Part shown: positions 42,705 to 52,232 of the stretch, in pieces
How the letters are laid out: the number at the start of each line of letters is the position of its first letter
How positions within the stretch are numbered: position 1 is the first letter of the stretch
Assembly (NCBI RefSeq): GCF_014467075.1
Contig: NZ_AP023027.1
Span: 1,801,501-1,865,500, forward strand
Length of the DNA stretch: 64,000 nt
Origin: Anaerostipes caccae L1-92
GTDB taxonomy: Bacteria; Bacillota; Clostridia; Lachnospirales; Lachnospiraceae
Direction: 5' to 3'
Made by a program: the position numbers and the translations under genes
The notes under the pieces: generated by a model
What the model was told of the DNA's origin: nothing
Databases searched by the model: none
Seen by the model: the letters and a program-made list of their open reading frames with translations, nothing else

Positions 42705-43880
42705 ATGAGTGAATTAATTGATGCATTAAACCAGTTAGAAAAAGAAAAACATATTGATAAAGACGTCATTATGGAAGCGATTGAAAATTCCCTGGTTGCT
42801 GCATGCAAAAGAGACTTTGGAAATGCAGACAATGTGGTGGTCAATATGGACCGTGAGACCGGAGATATTGTCGTATATGCAGAAAAAGAAGTCGTGGAAA
42901 CCGCAGACGGGGAAGATTTTGACCCGGCGCTCCAGATCAGTCTTGCCAAAGCAAAAGCAATGGACCCTAAATATGAGCTGGGTGATATTGTCCGCGTGGA
43001 GATAACACCGAAAGATTTTGGAAGAATTGCTGCTATGCACGCCAGAAGTGTCATTGTACAGAAGATCAAAGAAGAAGAAAGAAGAGTTGTCTTTGATCAT
43101 TTTTACTGCAAGGAAAAAGACATTGTCACAGGCGTGGTACAGCGCTATGTCGGCGAAAACGTCAGTGTCAGCCTGGATGACAAGACAGATGCACTTCTGA
43201 TGAAGTCCGAACAGATCAGAGGCGAAGTATTCCAGCCCACGGAACGGATCAAACTTTACATTGTAGAAGTAAAAGACACCAACCGCGGACCCCGGATCTT
43301 AGTGTCCCGTACACATCCGGATCTTGTAAAGCGTCTTTTTGAAAAAGAGGTAGCCGAGATCCAGGACGGCATCGTAGAGATTAAGAACATCGTCCGCGAA
43401 GCCGGTTCCAGAACAAAGCTTGCCGTCTGGTCCAATGATCCTAACGTAGATCCTGTCGGTGCCTGTGTCGGCATGAACGGTGCCAGAGTCAACGCGATCG
43501 TCAATGACTTAAAAGGTGAAAAGATCGATATCATCAACTGGAATGAAGATCCTTGTGTCTATATCGAAAATGCGCTGAGTCCGTCTAAGGTTGTATCTGT
43601 ATCCGTAGACGTGGAGGAAAAAAGTGCTCAGGTTGTCGTTCCGGATTATCAGTTATCACTGGCTATCGGAAAAGAGGGGCAGAACGCAAGACTCGCTGCA
43701 AGGCTGACCGGCTATAAAATCGATATCAAAAGTGAATCTCAGGCTGAGGAAGAAGAGGAACTCCAAGGTTATGAAGATTACGAATCCGAAGAAATGGCAG
43801 ATGAATCCATGGCTTACGATGATGAAAATGCCGTGGAAGATGAGCTCCTTTCCGAAGAATCTGAATATATTGACGAATAA
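42705..43880 (+). CDS. nusA: Transcription termination/antitermination factor
   Basis: NusA binds RNA polymerase and modulates pausing, termination and antitermination. The 391-residue protein has the N-terminal polymerase-binding domain, an S1 domain (about 130-200, GVVQRYVGENVSVSLDDK), and two KH domains (VGACVGMNGARVNAIVNDLKG and LSLAIGKEGQNARLAARLTG). The C-terminal 40 residues are highly acidic. It lacks the extra C-terminal repeats of enterobacterial NusA, as usual in Firmicutes. Confidence 0.96.
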   Translation: MSELIDALNQLEKEKHIDKDVIMEAIENSLVAACKRDFGNADNVVVNMDRETGDIVVYAEKEVVETADGEDFDPALQISLAKAKAMDPKYELGDIVRVEITPKDFGRIAAMHARSVIVQKIKEEERRVVFDHFYCKEKDIVTGVVQRYVGENVSVSLDDKTDALLMKSEQIRGEVFQPTERIKLYIVEVKDTNRGPRILVSRTHPDLVKRLFEKEVAEIQDGIVEIKNIVREAGSRTKLAVWSNDPNVDPVGACVGMNGARVNAIVNDLKGEKIDIINWNEDPCVYIENALSPSKVVSVSVDVEEKSAQVVVPDYQLSLAIGKEGQNARLAARLTGYKIDIKSESQAEEEEELQGYEDYESEEMADESMAYDDENAVEDELLSEESEYIDE

Positions 43881-43900
43881 AATTTAGGATGTGATCGTAT

Positions 43901-44170
43901 ATGAACAAGAAAACTCCGATGAGAAAATGCATTGGATGTCAGGAATCAAAAGCGAAAAAAGACCTTGTTAGAGTGGTAAAACCCAAGGATGGAGATATCT
44001 TCATCGATCCCACCGGCAAGTCCAACGGACGCGGCGCTTATATCTGCCGTTCTCTCTCCTGCCTGAAAAAAGCGAGAAAGTCAAAAGGTCTTGACCGTTC
44101 TTTTAAGACATCGATTTCCGAGGAAGTCTATGACGCGCTGGAAAAGGAGATGATGGATCTTGAATCATAA
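43901..44170 (+). CDS. rnpM: RnpM/YlxR-family RNA-binding protein
   Basis: The 89-residue protein has the YlxR (DUF448) signature: MRKCIGCQESKAKKDLVRVV and GRGAYICRSLSCLKKARK. In Bacillus the family member binds and modulates RNase P RNA. It overlaps the following ylxQ gene by 11 bases and keeps the usual nusA-rnpM-ylxQ-infB order. Confidence 0.92.
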   Translation: MNKKTPMRKCIGCQESKAKKDLVRVVKPKDGDIFIDPTGKSNGRGAYICRSLSCLKKARKSKGLDRSFKTSISEEVYDALEKEMMDLES

Positions 44171-44474
44171 AATTCTGTCTCTTCTCGGATTAGCAGCCCG
44201 ATCGAGAAATTTGGTAAGCGGAGAATTTGCGGTAGAAAAATCCGTAAAATCCGGCCATGCATACATGGTCCTTGCGGCCAATGATGCTTCCGAAAATACG
44301 AAAAAGATGTACCGGAATATGTGCGAATACTATCATGTGCCGCTGTATTTTTTCAGCGACAGAAGCGAACTTGGCCACGCCATCGGAAAAGAATTCCGTG
44401 CGGCGGTAGCTGTGGAAGATCAGGGATTTGCAAAGGCCATTCGCGGGAAACTCGAAAATAGTAAAATTGAATAA
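44160..44474 (+). CDS. YlxQ-like L7Ae-family ribosomal/RNA-binding protein
   Basis: The 104-residue protein has the L7Ae/L30e-type start [17 protein letters not shown] and the central [15 protein letters not shown]. The fold binds kink-turn RNAs. The start is TTG 44160, inside the end of rnpM; no alternative gives the conserved N terminus. Its gene ends at the base where the infB ribosome site begins. Confidence 0.88.
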   Translation: MNHKILSLLGLAARSRNLVSGEFAVEKSVKSGHAYMVLAANDASENTKKMYRNMCEYYHVPLYFFSDRSELGHAIGKEFRAAVAVEDQGFAKAIRGKLENSKIE

Positions 44475-44488
44475 TGGAGGTGCAATCT

Positions 44489-46840
44489 ATGGCAAAAACT
44501 AGAGTCCATGAGATAGCAAAGAAATATAATAAACAGAGCAAAGAAATCATTGAAATATTGAAAAAAAATAATATCGAAGTAAAAAATCATATGAGTACGG
44601 TGGAAGACTCCCAGATCGCGGTCATTGACAAGGCCCTTGGAGTAAAAAAGGAAGAAAAACCGGTGAAAAAAGAGAATAAACCGGAGAACCGCCAGGAAAA
44701 GCCAAGGAATCAGCAGGGCCGAGACCAGCAGCGCGGCAGCAGGGGTCAGCATCAGCAGGGACAGCAGAGGCCTCAGAATACTCAGAATCAGAACCGTACG
44801 GGCAAAAAGCCTGAGAGGCAGCCGAAGGAAAAAGATTCGGGCCAGAATCAGGGAACTCAGAAGAAAGTGCTGAAGAAAGAAAATCCGCAGAATTCTCAGA
44901 AATTTTCCAATAATAACGGACAGAATGGGAAGAATAATAAAAACAATAGGTTTAACAAGAACAACAAAAAGAACAGAAACAATAAGTTCAACAATAAAAA
45001 TCAAAATACCCAGAAGAAGAAAAAGACGGGACCGGGAGCTTTCATCAAGCCGGATCCGGTAAAGAAGCCAGAATATGATCCAAGTGAACCGGTAAAAATT
45101 CCTGAGATCCTCACCTTAAAAGAGTTTGCGGAAGCGATCCACATCCCTGCAAATGACATCATCAAAAAACTTCTGATCTCCGGAGGCGGACTTGTGAACC
45201 TCAACACAGAATTGGATTTTGAACGTGCAGAAGAGATCGCTTTAGAGTATGACCGCATCGTTGAGTTAGAAGAGACCGTAGACGTCATCGAAGAGCTGTT
45301 AAAAGATGAAGACGAAGAAGATACAAAGGATCTTGTGACCAGACCGCCGGTTGTGTGCGTTATGGGACACGTTGATCACGGTAAAACCTCTCTTCTGGAT
45401 GCGATTCGATCCGCCCGTGTCACTGCCGGTGAGGCCGGAGGGATCACCCAGCATATCGGTGCCTATACGGTACAGACAGAGAGCGGAACAATCACATTCC
45501 TGGATACACCGGGACACGAAGCCTTCACATCCATGCGTATGCGCGGTGCTCAGTCTACTGATATCGCAATCCTTGTAGTAGCCGCAGATGACGGTGTCAT
45601 GCCGCAGACAATCGAGGCAATCAACCATGCCAAAGCTGCCGGTGTTGAGATCATCGTTGCCATCAACAAGATCGATAAGGAAAGTGCAAATATTGAGCGT
45701 GTAAAACAGGAACTTACAGAGTATGAACTGATTCCGGAAGACTGGGGCGGTACGACAATCTTTTGTCCTGTATCCGCACACAGCAAAGAGGGAATCGACG
45801 ATCTTCTTGATATGATCTCGCTCACAGCCGAAGTTCTGGAGCTGAAAGCAAATCCGAAGCGTAAGGCAAGAGGTATTGTCATCGAGGCAGAACTCGACAA
45901 AGGACGCGGTCCGGTCGCTACCGTACTTGTTCAGAAAGGAACTCTCCATGTGGGAGATGCCATCGCAGTCGGAAGTGCTCACGGAAAAGTCCGTGCTATG
46001 ATTGATGACAAAGGAAAACGTGTTAAAACTGCCGGACCGTCAACTCCGGTTGAGATTCTCGGGCTCAGCGAAGTTCCGTTTGCAGGAGAAGTCTGCATGG
46101 CCATGGACAATGAAAAAGAAGCCCGTTCAACGGCAGAGAAATTCATTGCATACGGCAGAGAAAAAATGCTCTCAGAGACAAAATCACAGCTTTCTCTGGA
46201 TGATCTCTTTGACCAGATCCAGGCAGGAAGCGTAAAAGATTTAAATATCATCGTCAAAGCAGACGTTCAGGGATCGGTGGAGGCTGTAAAGCAGAGTCTT
46301 TCCAAGCTCTCTAACGATGAAGTAGCCGTCAAAGTCATCCACGGAGGAGTCGGCGCGATCACGGAATCTGACGTTATGCTTGCATCTGCATCCAACGCCA
46401 TCATCATCGGATTTAACGTCCGTCCGGACCCAACCGCTAAAGATGCTGCCGAGAGAGACAAAGTCGATCTGAGACTGTACCGTGTCATTTATAACGCTAT
46501 CGAAGATATCGAAGCGGCCATGAAGGGTATGCTGGAGCCGGAGTATGTGGAGAAAGTCATCGGCCACGCCGAAGTACGCCAGACATTCAAGGCATCCGGA
46601 GTCGGAACCATCGCAGGATCCTATATCCTCGACGGTATCATTCAGAGAGGCAGCACTGCCAGACTGATCCGTGACGGTATCGTCGTACACGAAGGCGGAT
46701 TCGCGTCTATCAAGCGTTTTAATGACGACGTAAAAGAAGTCAAGACCGGCTTTGAGTGCGGCCTTGTGCTTGAAAATTATAATGATATTAAAGAAGGCGA
46801 TCAGATTGAAGCCTATATAATGGAAGAGATCCCTAGATAA
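44489..46840 (+). CDS. infB: Translation initiation factor IF-2
   Basis: IF-2 is the GTPase that places fMet-tRNA on the 30S subunit. The 783-residue protein has an N-terminal IF2_N helix module ([23 protein letters not shown]), a long low-complexity linker (about 55-190) rich in Asn, Gln, Lys and Arg, a second IF2_N ([22 protein letters not shown]), and the GTPase core ([30 protein letters not shown]) followed by domains II-IV. ATG 44489 is preceded by GGAGGTG; ATG 44474 is in frame but upstream of that site. Confidence 0.96.
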   Translation: MAKTRVHEIAKKYNKQSKEIIEILKKNNIEVKNHMSTVEDSQIAVIDKALGVKKEEKPVKKENKPENRQEKPRNQQGRDQQRGSRGQHQQGQQRPQNTQNQNRTGKKPERQPKEKDSGQNQGTQKKVLKKENPQNSQKFSNNNGQNGKNNKNNRFNKNNKKNRNNKFNNKNQNTQKKKKTGPGAFIKPDPVKKPEYDPSEPVKIPEILTLKEFAEAIHIPANDIIKKLLISGGGLVNLNTELDFERAEEIALEYDRIVELEETVDVIEELLKDEDEEDTKDLVTRPPVVCVMGHVDHGKTSLLDAIRSARVTAGEAGGITQHIGAYTVQTESGTITFLDTPGHEAFTSMRMRGAQSTDIAILVVAADDGVMPQTIEAINHAKAAGVEIIVAINKIDKESANIERVKQELTEYELIPEDWGGTTIFCPVSAHSKEGIDDLLDMISLTAEVLELKANPKRKARGIVIEAELDKGRGPVATVLVQKGTLHVGDAIAVGSAHGKVRAMIDDKGKRVKTAGPSTPVEILGLSEVPFAGEVCMAMDNEKEARSTAEKFIAYGREKMLSETKSQLSLDDLFDQIQAGSVKDLNIIVKADVQGSVEAVKQSLSKLSNDEVAVKVIHGGVGAITESDVMLASASNAIIIGFNVRPDPTAKDAAERDKVDLRLYRVIYNAIEDIEAAMKGMLEPEYVEKVIGHAEVRQTFKASGVGTIAGSYILDGIIQRGSTARLIRDGIVVHEGGFASIKRFNDDVKEVKTGFECGLVLENYNDIKEGDQIEAYIMEEIPR

Positions 46841-46863
46841 GCCTTCTTTACAGGAGGAAAACC

Positions 46864-47214
46864 ATGAGAAAGAACAGCATTAAGAATACTAGAATCAACG
46901 GGGAGGTACAGCGGGAACTGAGCCGTATCATCAGTCGGGAAATTAAAGATCCCCGCATCGCTCCTATGACATCTGTTGTGGATGCGGTTGTGACCTCGGA
47001 CTTAAAACAGTGTAAGGCTTATATCAGTGTCCTTGGAGACCAGAAAGCCAAAGAGGATACCCTTAACGGCCTCAGAAGTGCGGTTGGCTATATCCGCAGG
47101 GAGCTGGCACATTCCATTAATCTTAGGAATACCCCGGAAATCACTTTTATTTTGGATGATTCCATTGAATATGGTGTTGAAATGTCAAAAAAAATTGACG
47201 AGCTGAACAAATAG
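46864..47214 (+). CDS. rbfA: 30S ribosome-binding factor A
   Basis: RbfA acts in late 16S rRNA maturation through a KH-like fold. The 116-residue protein shows RINGEVQRELSRIISREIKDPRI, VTSDLKQCKAYISVLGD and GYIRRELAHSINLRNTPEITF. It starts behind AGGAGGAAAACC after infB. The small ylxP gene found between infB and rbfA in Bacillus is absent. Confidence 0.95.
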   Translation: MRKNSIKNTRINGEVQRELSRIISREIKDPRIAPMTSVVDAVVTSDLKQCKAYISVLGDQKAKEDTLNGLRSAVGYIRRELAHSINLRNTPEITFILDDSIEYGVEMSKKIDELNK

Positions 47215-47224
47215 GAGAAGCACT

Positions 47225-48169
47225 ATGAATGAATTCATATCATCCATCGAAGCCGCAGACACCATTGCAGTCACCGGCCATATCCATCCGGACGGTGACT
47301 GCATCGGGAGCTGCCTGGGGCTTCGGCAGTACATTTTGGATAATTATCCCGGGAAATCTGTCACAGTTTACCTTGAGTCCATTGCTCCGGAGTTTCTCTT
47401 TCTTTCCGGGGCTGATTCAGTGAAACAGGAGACCGAGTCTAAATCCTATGATTTGTTCTTTGTCCTGGACTGCAGTTCTCTGGACAGAATCGAACCGTAT
47501 CTGTCCATGTATGAACGCGCGGCAAAGACGTTCTGTATCGACCACCACATCAGCAGCAAAGGAATCGGTCAGGAGTATATTTTAAAACCCCAGGCCAGTG
47601 CCACCTGTGAAGTGCTGTATGAATTATTTGAAACGGACCGTATTTCCTTATCCTGTGCCTATTGTCTGTATACCGGCATCGTCCATGACACCGGTGTGTT
47701 CAAACATTCCAATACGACGAAACAAACAATGGAATATGCAGGTGATCTGATCTCAAAAGGAATCAACACTTCCAAAGTGATCGATGAAACCTTTTACCAG
47801 AAAACTTTTGTTCAAAACCGTGTCATGGGACAGGCTTTAGTAAACAGCAGGCTATATGAAGACGGTCAGATCATCCTTTCTTATCTGAACAAAGATGAAA
47901 TGCAGGCTCTCGGCGCAGATTCCGGAGACACCAACGGCATCATCGATCAGATGAGAGTGACGAAAGGTGTCGAAGCCGCAGTGTTTCTTTACGCTTTGGA
48001 TAAAGATACTTATAAGGTCAGCATGCGTTCCAACGGCAGAGTCAATGTGGCTGCAATCTCAGAAGAATTCAGCGGCGGAGGGCATGTCCGTGCTGCCGGC
48101 TTCAGTATGAAAGCCGGACTTGAAGAAGTGACCGGCATTGTCCTTTCAAAAATCCGAGAACAATTATAG
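47225..48169 (+). CDS. DHH-family oligoribonuclease/pAp phosphatase (NrnA-like)
   Basis: The 314-residue protein has the DHH phosphoesterase motifs: GHIHPDGDCIGSCLG, FVLDCSSLDR, FCIDHHIS and the DHHA1 element near the C terminus (FSGGGHVRAAGF). NrnA-type enzymes degrade nano-RNA and dephosphorylate pAp. Its place between rbfA and truB matches many Clostridia. ATG follows TAGGAG. Confidence 0.92.
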   Translation: MNEFISSIEAADTIAVTGHIHPDGDCIGSCLGLRQYILDNYPGKSVTVYLESIAPEFLFLSGADSVKQETESKSYDLFFVLDCSSLDRIEPYLSMYERAAKTFCIDHHISSKGIGQEYILKPQASATCEVLYELFETDRISLSCAYCLYTGIVHDTGVFKHSNTTKQTMEYAGDLISKGINTSKVIDETFYQKTFVQNRVMGQALVNSRLYEDGQIILSYLNKDEMQALGADSGDTNGIIDQMRVTKGVEAAVFLYALDKDTYKVSMRSNGRVNVAAISEEFSGGGHVRAAGFSMKAGLEEVTGIVLSKIREQL

Positions 48170-48177
48170 AGGTGCTT

Positions 48178-49068
48178 ATGATACACGGTATCTTAAATAT
48201 TTACAAAGAAGCCGGCTTTACCTCTCATGATGTAGTGGCAAAGCTCCGGGGAATCATAAAACAAAAGAAAATCGGACACACCGGCACCCTGGACCCCCAG
48301 GCCACCGGTGTGCTTCCTGTCTGTCTTGGAAAGGCTACCAAGCTGTGCGATATGCTCACGGATACGAAAAAGGAATACAGGGCAGTCTTCCGTCTCGGCC
48401 TCACAACTGATACGGAAGATATCTGGGGAGAGACTTTGAGAGAATCAGACATTTCTGTCTCCGAGGACGAGGTGCGAAAAACCATCTGTTCTTTTAAAGG
48501 AAGCTATGATCAGATTCCTCCCATGTATTCTGCCTTGAAAGTAAATGGCAAAAAACTGTACGAACTTGCAAGAGAGGGTAAAGTAATTGAGCGAAAAGCA
48601 AGACCCGTTACGATCTATGAAATCAAAAATTTAGAGATTTGTCTCCCTGAGTTTTCCATGACCGTTGTCTGCAGCAAAGGCACCTATATACGGAGCCTTG
48701 GACGCGACATCGGCGAAAAACTGGGGTGCGGTGCCTGTATGACCAGTTTGGAGCGCACTGCGGCCAGCGGATTTCACAAAAAAGACAGCCATACTCTGGA
48801 TGAGGTTGAGAAGCTGGTCAAGGAAAATCGGCTTATGGAGGCTGTCATTCCTCCGGATCAGGTGTTTATGAGCCTTCCCTGTCAAACGGTAAAAAAACAA
48901 TATGAAAAAATCCTCTATAATGGCAACCCCTTAAAATCAGAGTGTTTTACATCCTCCTGCGGCGATGAACAGCGGCTGAGGATTTATGATGAGGATGGCT
49001 GTTTTATCGGGGTGTATGATTGGAAAGATCAGAAAAAAATGTACTTTCCGGATAAATTATTTTACTGA
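48178..49068 (+). CDS. truB: tRNA pseudouridine-55 synthase
   Basis: TruB makes pseudouridine at position 55 of tRNAs. The catalytic D39 sits in KIGHTGTLDPQATGVLPV; FKGSYDQIPPMYSALKVNGKKLYE, and CSKGTYIRSLGRDIGEKLGCGA are further signatures. The start at ATG 48178 is preferred over the in-frame GTG 48172, which is part of the GAGGTG ribosome site. It is full length at 296 residues. Confidence 0.95.
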   Translation: MIHGILNIYKEAGFTSHDVVAKLRGIIKQKKIGHTGTLDPQATGVLPVCLGKATKLCDMLTDTKKEYRAVFRLGLTTDTEDIWGETLRESDISVSEDEVRKTICSFKGSYDQIPPMYSALKVNGKKLYELAREGKVIERKARPVTIYEIKNLEICLPEFSMTVVCSKGTYIRSLGRDIGEKLGCGACMTSLERTAASGFHKKDSHTLDEVEKLVKENRLMEAVIPPDQVFMSLPCQTVKKQYEKILYNGNPLKSECFTSSCGDEQRLRIYDEDGCFIGVYDWKDQKKMYFPDKLFY

Positions 49069-49078
49069 AAGGAGCACT

Positions 49079-50011
49079 ATGGAATACATACATCAAACGG
49101 AGAACTTTCAATTTCATAACTCTGCGGTAGCGCTTGGTAAATTTGACGGACTGCACAGGGGCCATCAGCTTATTTTTGACCAGCTGCTGGAATACAAAAA
49201 ACAGCGATACCAGACTGTTGTATTTTCTTTTGACCGTCCTCCGGTCAATACCCTGAAATCCGAAAATTATCACATGATCTATTCTAAAGAAGAAAAGGAG
49301 CGCTTATTGGCAAAAAAGGGGATGGACGTCTTAATTGAGCATCCTTTTACCAAAGAATTCTCTAAGCTCTCTCCGAGGGATTTCGTGACAGAAGTCCTGA
49401 TCAAAAAGGTCGGAATGAAAATTCTTGTGGTGGGAGACGACTGCGGCTTCGGATACAAGCGTCAGGGAAATGTAGAACTCTTGAAGGAGATGCAGAAAGA
49501 ATACGATTTTAAACTGATCGTAATTCCAAAACTTGAATTGAACGGAGGAATTGTCTCAAGCAGCCGCATCCGCAGCCTGCTCAGAGAGGCAAGGATCGAG
49601 GAGGCCAACAGCCTGCTCTCATCCCCTTTTTTGGTTTATGGACCCGTCGTGCAGGGCAATCATATGGGAAAAGATATCTTAGGAGTTCCCACTGCCAATC
49701 AAATTCCAAATCCTGAAAAGCTGCTTCCCCCTAACGGAGTTTATGTATCCAGGATTACGATCAAAAATCAGGTATATTACGGAATCAGCAATATAGGCGT
49801 CAAACCCACGATCGAAGGAAAAAAACATATGGGGGTTGAAACGTATATTTTAGATTTTGATAAGAATATATATCATAAACCAATATCTGTTGAACTTCTT
49901 TGTTTTAAACGCCCGGAAATGAAGTTTGAATCCCTTGACTGCCTTTCCAGGCAAATGAAGGAAGACGCGCTATTTGCAAGAGATTGGGTAATAGAACAAG
50001 GGCTCATTTAA
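49079..50011 (+). CDS. ribF: Bifunctional riboflavin kinase/FAD synthetase
   Basis: RibF makes FMN from riboflavin and then FAD. The N-terminal adenylyltransferase domain has LGKFDGLHRGHQ and GDDCGFGYKRQG; SSSRIRSLLREARIEEA links to the C-terminal kinase domain with LGVPTANQIP, PPNGVYVSRI and NIGVKPT. The frame from ATG 49079 gives 310 residues, the usual size. It ends the rimP operon before a hairpin and T-run. Confidence 0.95.
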   Translation: MEYIHQTENFQFHNSAVALGKFDGLHRGHQLIFDQLLEYKKQRYQTVVFSFDRPPVNTLKSENYHMIYSKEEKERLLAKKGMDVLIEHPFTKEFSKLSPRDFVTEVLIKKVGMKILVVGDDCGFGYKRQGNVELLKEMQKEYDFKLIVIPKLELNGGIVSSSRIRSLLREARIEEANSLLSSPFLVYGPVVQGNHMGKDILGVPTANQIPNPEKLLPPNGVYVSRITIKNQVYYGISNIGVKPTIEGKKHMGVETYILDFDKNIYHKPISVELLCFKRPEMKFESLDCLSRQMKEDALFARDWVIEQGLI

Positions 50012-50042
50012 ATACCTGTGTGCCCTGCGGGTATACTTTTTT
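50012..50042 (+). terminator. Terminator after ribF
   Basis: ATACCTGT (50012-50019) can pair with GCGGGTAT (50027-50034), including G-T pairs, followed by AC and six T. Confidence 0.6.
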
Positions 50043-50105
50043 GCCGAGATGCGTTATAATAAAGATAACTTAAACGAAGTTACTGAAAAGAAGGGAGCGG
50101 TTCAT

Positions 50106-50726
50106 ATGGCTACAAAAACGATTATTACGATTGAAAGACAGTATGGAAGCGGCGGGCACCTGATCGGGAAAAAGCTTGCCGAAGATCTTGGTATTCCTTT
50201 TTATGACGGAGAATTATTAAAAGTCGCAGCAAAGGAGAGCGGAATCTGTGAGGAAATCTTTGAAAGCTTTGATGAGAAACCGACCACAAGCTTTTTATAC
50301 TCCCTGGTTATGGACCCCTATTCTCTGGGATATAACGCCAATTCCTTTGATCTTCCGCTGAACCACAAAGTATTTCTGGCTGCCTTTGACACCATTAAAG
50401 ACATTGCCAGCAAAGGTCCCTGCATTTTCGTCGGCAGATGCGCTGATTATGCCCTGGAAGACTTTGATAACTGCCTGAGCATTTTTATCCACGCTCCTTT
50501 TGAAGACCGTATCAAACGGATTGAAGAAGTATATGAGATCCCCAAGGCGAAAAGCAAGGAAGCGCTTCTGAAAAAGGATAAGCAGCGGGCTAGCTATTAT
50601 AACTATTACAGCTCTAATAAGTGGGGCGATGCAAAGGCCTATGACTTCTGTATCAACAGCAGCCTTCTGGGCATTGACCAGACCGTAGAACTGATCAAGC
50701 AGGTTATTGAAGAAAAAGAGAAGTAA
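50106..50726 (+). CDS. Cytidylate kinase-like family protein
   Basis: The 206-residue protein has an N-terminal ITIERQYGSGGHLIGKKLAEDLGIPFYD, a phosphate-binding region typical of the cytidylate kinase-like family rather than true Cmk, plus CIFVGRCADYAL and a lid-like basic region. It probably phosphorylates a nucleotide or acts as a sensor; the substrate is unknown. The frame extends upstream to 50049 but the ATG behind AAGGGAG at 50106 restores the family start. A TATAAT lies at 50055-50060 without a good -35. Confidence 0.85.
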   Translation: MATKTIITIERQYGSGGHLIGKKLAEDLGIPFYDGELLKVAAKESGICEEIFESFDEKPTTSFLYSLVMDPYSLGYNANSFDLPLNHKVFLAAFDTIKDIASKGPCIFVGRCADYALEDFDNCLSIFIHAPFEDRIKRIEEVYEIPKAKSKEALLKKDKQRASYYNYYSSNKWGDAKAYDFCINSSLLGIDQTVELIKQVIEEKEK

Positions 50727-50750
50727 AAACAGTACATGAGAATATAATTA

Positions 50751-50790
50751 TCAAGCCCCTCACTCTTTGAGGGGCTTGATGTATTTGCGC
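50751..50790 (+). terminator. Hairpin terminator after the cytidylate kinase-like gene
   Basis: TCAAGCCCCTCA (50751-50762) and TGAGGGGCTTGA (50768-50779) form a perfect 12-bp stem with a 5-base loop; the following tail (TGTATTTG) is only moderately T-rich. Confidence 0.7.
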
Positions 50791-50831
50791 GCCGAATGAC
50801 ACTGCCGGAGAAAGGAGAGACATCTTAGATT

Positions 50832-51245
50832 ATGAAATTGATTGTTTGTCTGGACAATAAAAACGGACTTTGTTTCAATAAAAGAAGACAGAGCCAGGAC
50901 CGAAGATTAAGAGATTTTATCAAAGCTATGACAAAAGATTCAAAGCTGTATATGAATTTCTACACCTATGAACTATATAAAGACTTTAAAAATGCAGTTG
51001 TCAGTGAAGATTTTTTATCCCGGGCAAAAGCAGATGACTATTGTCTCTTGGAAACCTGCTCTGTGAAAGAGGATGAAGAGAAGATCCGGGAACTTTTCAT
51101 ATTCCGCTGGAACAAAGTTTATCCGGCAGACACGTATTTTGATCTGGACTTATCGCTCTGGAATCTCGCAGAGCTTGAAGAGCTGGAGGGATCCTCTCAC
51201 AGCATCACAAAAGAAAGATATATAAAAGGAGATTACGAAATATGA
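50832..51245 (+). CDS. Conserved 137-residue protein of unknown function
   Basis: The product is soluble, with an N-terminal KLIVCLDNKNGLCFNKRRQS motif and acidic C-terminal half. I have the impression of similar proteins in other Lachnospiraceae beside a nuclease gene but can assign no function. Its stop overlaps the nuclease start in an ATGA junction, so the two proteins are made together. Regulatory partner, inhibitor or unrelated co-expressed protein are all possible. Confidence 0.75.
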   Translation: MKLIVCLDNKNGLCFNKRRQSQDRRLRDFIKAMTKDSKLYMNFYTYELYKDFKNAVVSEDFLSRAKADDYCLLETCSVKEDEEKIRELFIFRWNKVYPADTYFDLDLSLWNLAELEELEGSSHSITKERYIKGDYEI

Positions 51246-52204
51246 AATTAAGGAACAGAATTTCTGTCTTACTTTTCGCACTGTTCATGGCCTTTGGCCT
51301 GACAGCATGCCAGGACAGTTCGAAAGAAAAACAGCCGGGCAGCCACACAGCGGAAACCGAGGTTCAGACCGCCTCCAATTCCTCACAAAAGAACATATCC
51401 GTAAACAATATCCCTGATTATTCGGGAAAGATGTATGTGGAACTCAACGGCAGCCGGCCTGACTTTCAATCCAGGGAATTAAAGACTAAATCTTACGAGT
51501 CATACAGCAAACTGGATTCTCTCGGAAGATGCGGCACTGCCCAGGCAAACATAGGAAAAGATATCATGCCCACGAAAAAAAGAGGCGCCATCGGAATGGT
51601 CAAACCTACCGGATGGCATACCGTCAAATACAGCAATGTGGACGGAAAATACCTCTATAACCGCTGTCATTTGATCGGCTATCAGCTCACCGGCGAAAAT
51701 GCAAACGAAAAGAACCTGATTACCGGAACCCGTGCGATGAATGTAGACGGAATGCTGCCATTTGAAGATATGGTAGCCGACTATGTCAAAGAGACCGGAA
51801 ATCACGTTTTGTACCGGGTCACTCCTGTTTATGAGGAAGAAGACCTGGTCGCAAAAGGCGTTCAGATGGAAGCTATGTCTGTGGAAGACAGAGGAAAGGA
51901 TATTGAATTTAATGTCTTCGTATATAACGTACAGCCTGGAGTCTCCATTGACTATAAAACAGGGAAAAGCAAAAAAGCACAGAATACAGAGACTCAGACA
52001 GCCGCTTCAAAGAAAAGACGACATGCCGAAAGCGGCCAGAGCCATCACAATGAATCCGTCTATATCTGCGGCAACTCAAGATCTAAGGTTTATCACTGCC
52101 CAGGACAGAGGGATTATGAAAAAATGAAAACCTCAAAATATCTTGTGAAGTTTAAAAGCGAGAAGGAAGCACAGGCTGCGGGATATCGCAGAGCAAAACG
52201 GTAA
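51242..52204 (+). CDS. DNA/RNA non-specific endonuclease lipoprotein
   Basis: The 320-residue protein has a signal peptide with lipobox GLTAC (Cys 23), so it should be anchored outside the membrane. The nuclease core has YNRCHLIGYQLTGENANEKN, where the family DRGH becomes NRCH, and ITGTRAMNVDGMLPFE, a pattern common in Firmicute members related to competence nucleases. A C-terminal module (HHNESVYICGNS ... YHCPG ... AAGYRRAKR) resembles a small metal-binding add-on. Roles may include nutrient recovery from extracellular nucleic acid or DNA entry. It is coupled to the 50832 gene. Confidence 0.88.
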   Translation: MKLRNRISVLLFALFMAFGLTACQDSSKEKQPGSHTAETEVQTASNSSQKNISVNNIPDYSGKMYVELNGSRPDFQSRELKTKSYESYSKLDSLGRCGTAQANIGKDIMPTKKRGAIGMVKPTGWHTVKYSNVDGKYLYNRCHLIGYQLTGENANEKNLITGTRAMNVDGMLPFEDMVADYVKETGNHVLYRVTPVYEEEDLVAKGVQMEAMSVEDRGKDIEFNVFVYNVQPGVSIDYKTGKSKKAQNTETQTAASKKRRHAESGQSHHNESVYICGNSRSKVYHCPGQRDYEKMKTSKYLVKFKSEKEAQAAGYRRAKR

Positions 52205-52232
52205 TATCGGCAATCAAAGATTGGAGGATCAT

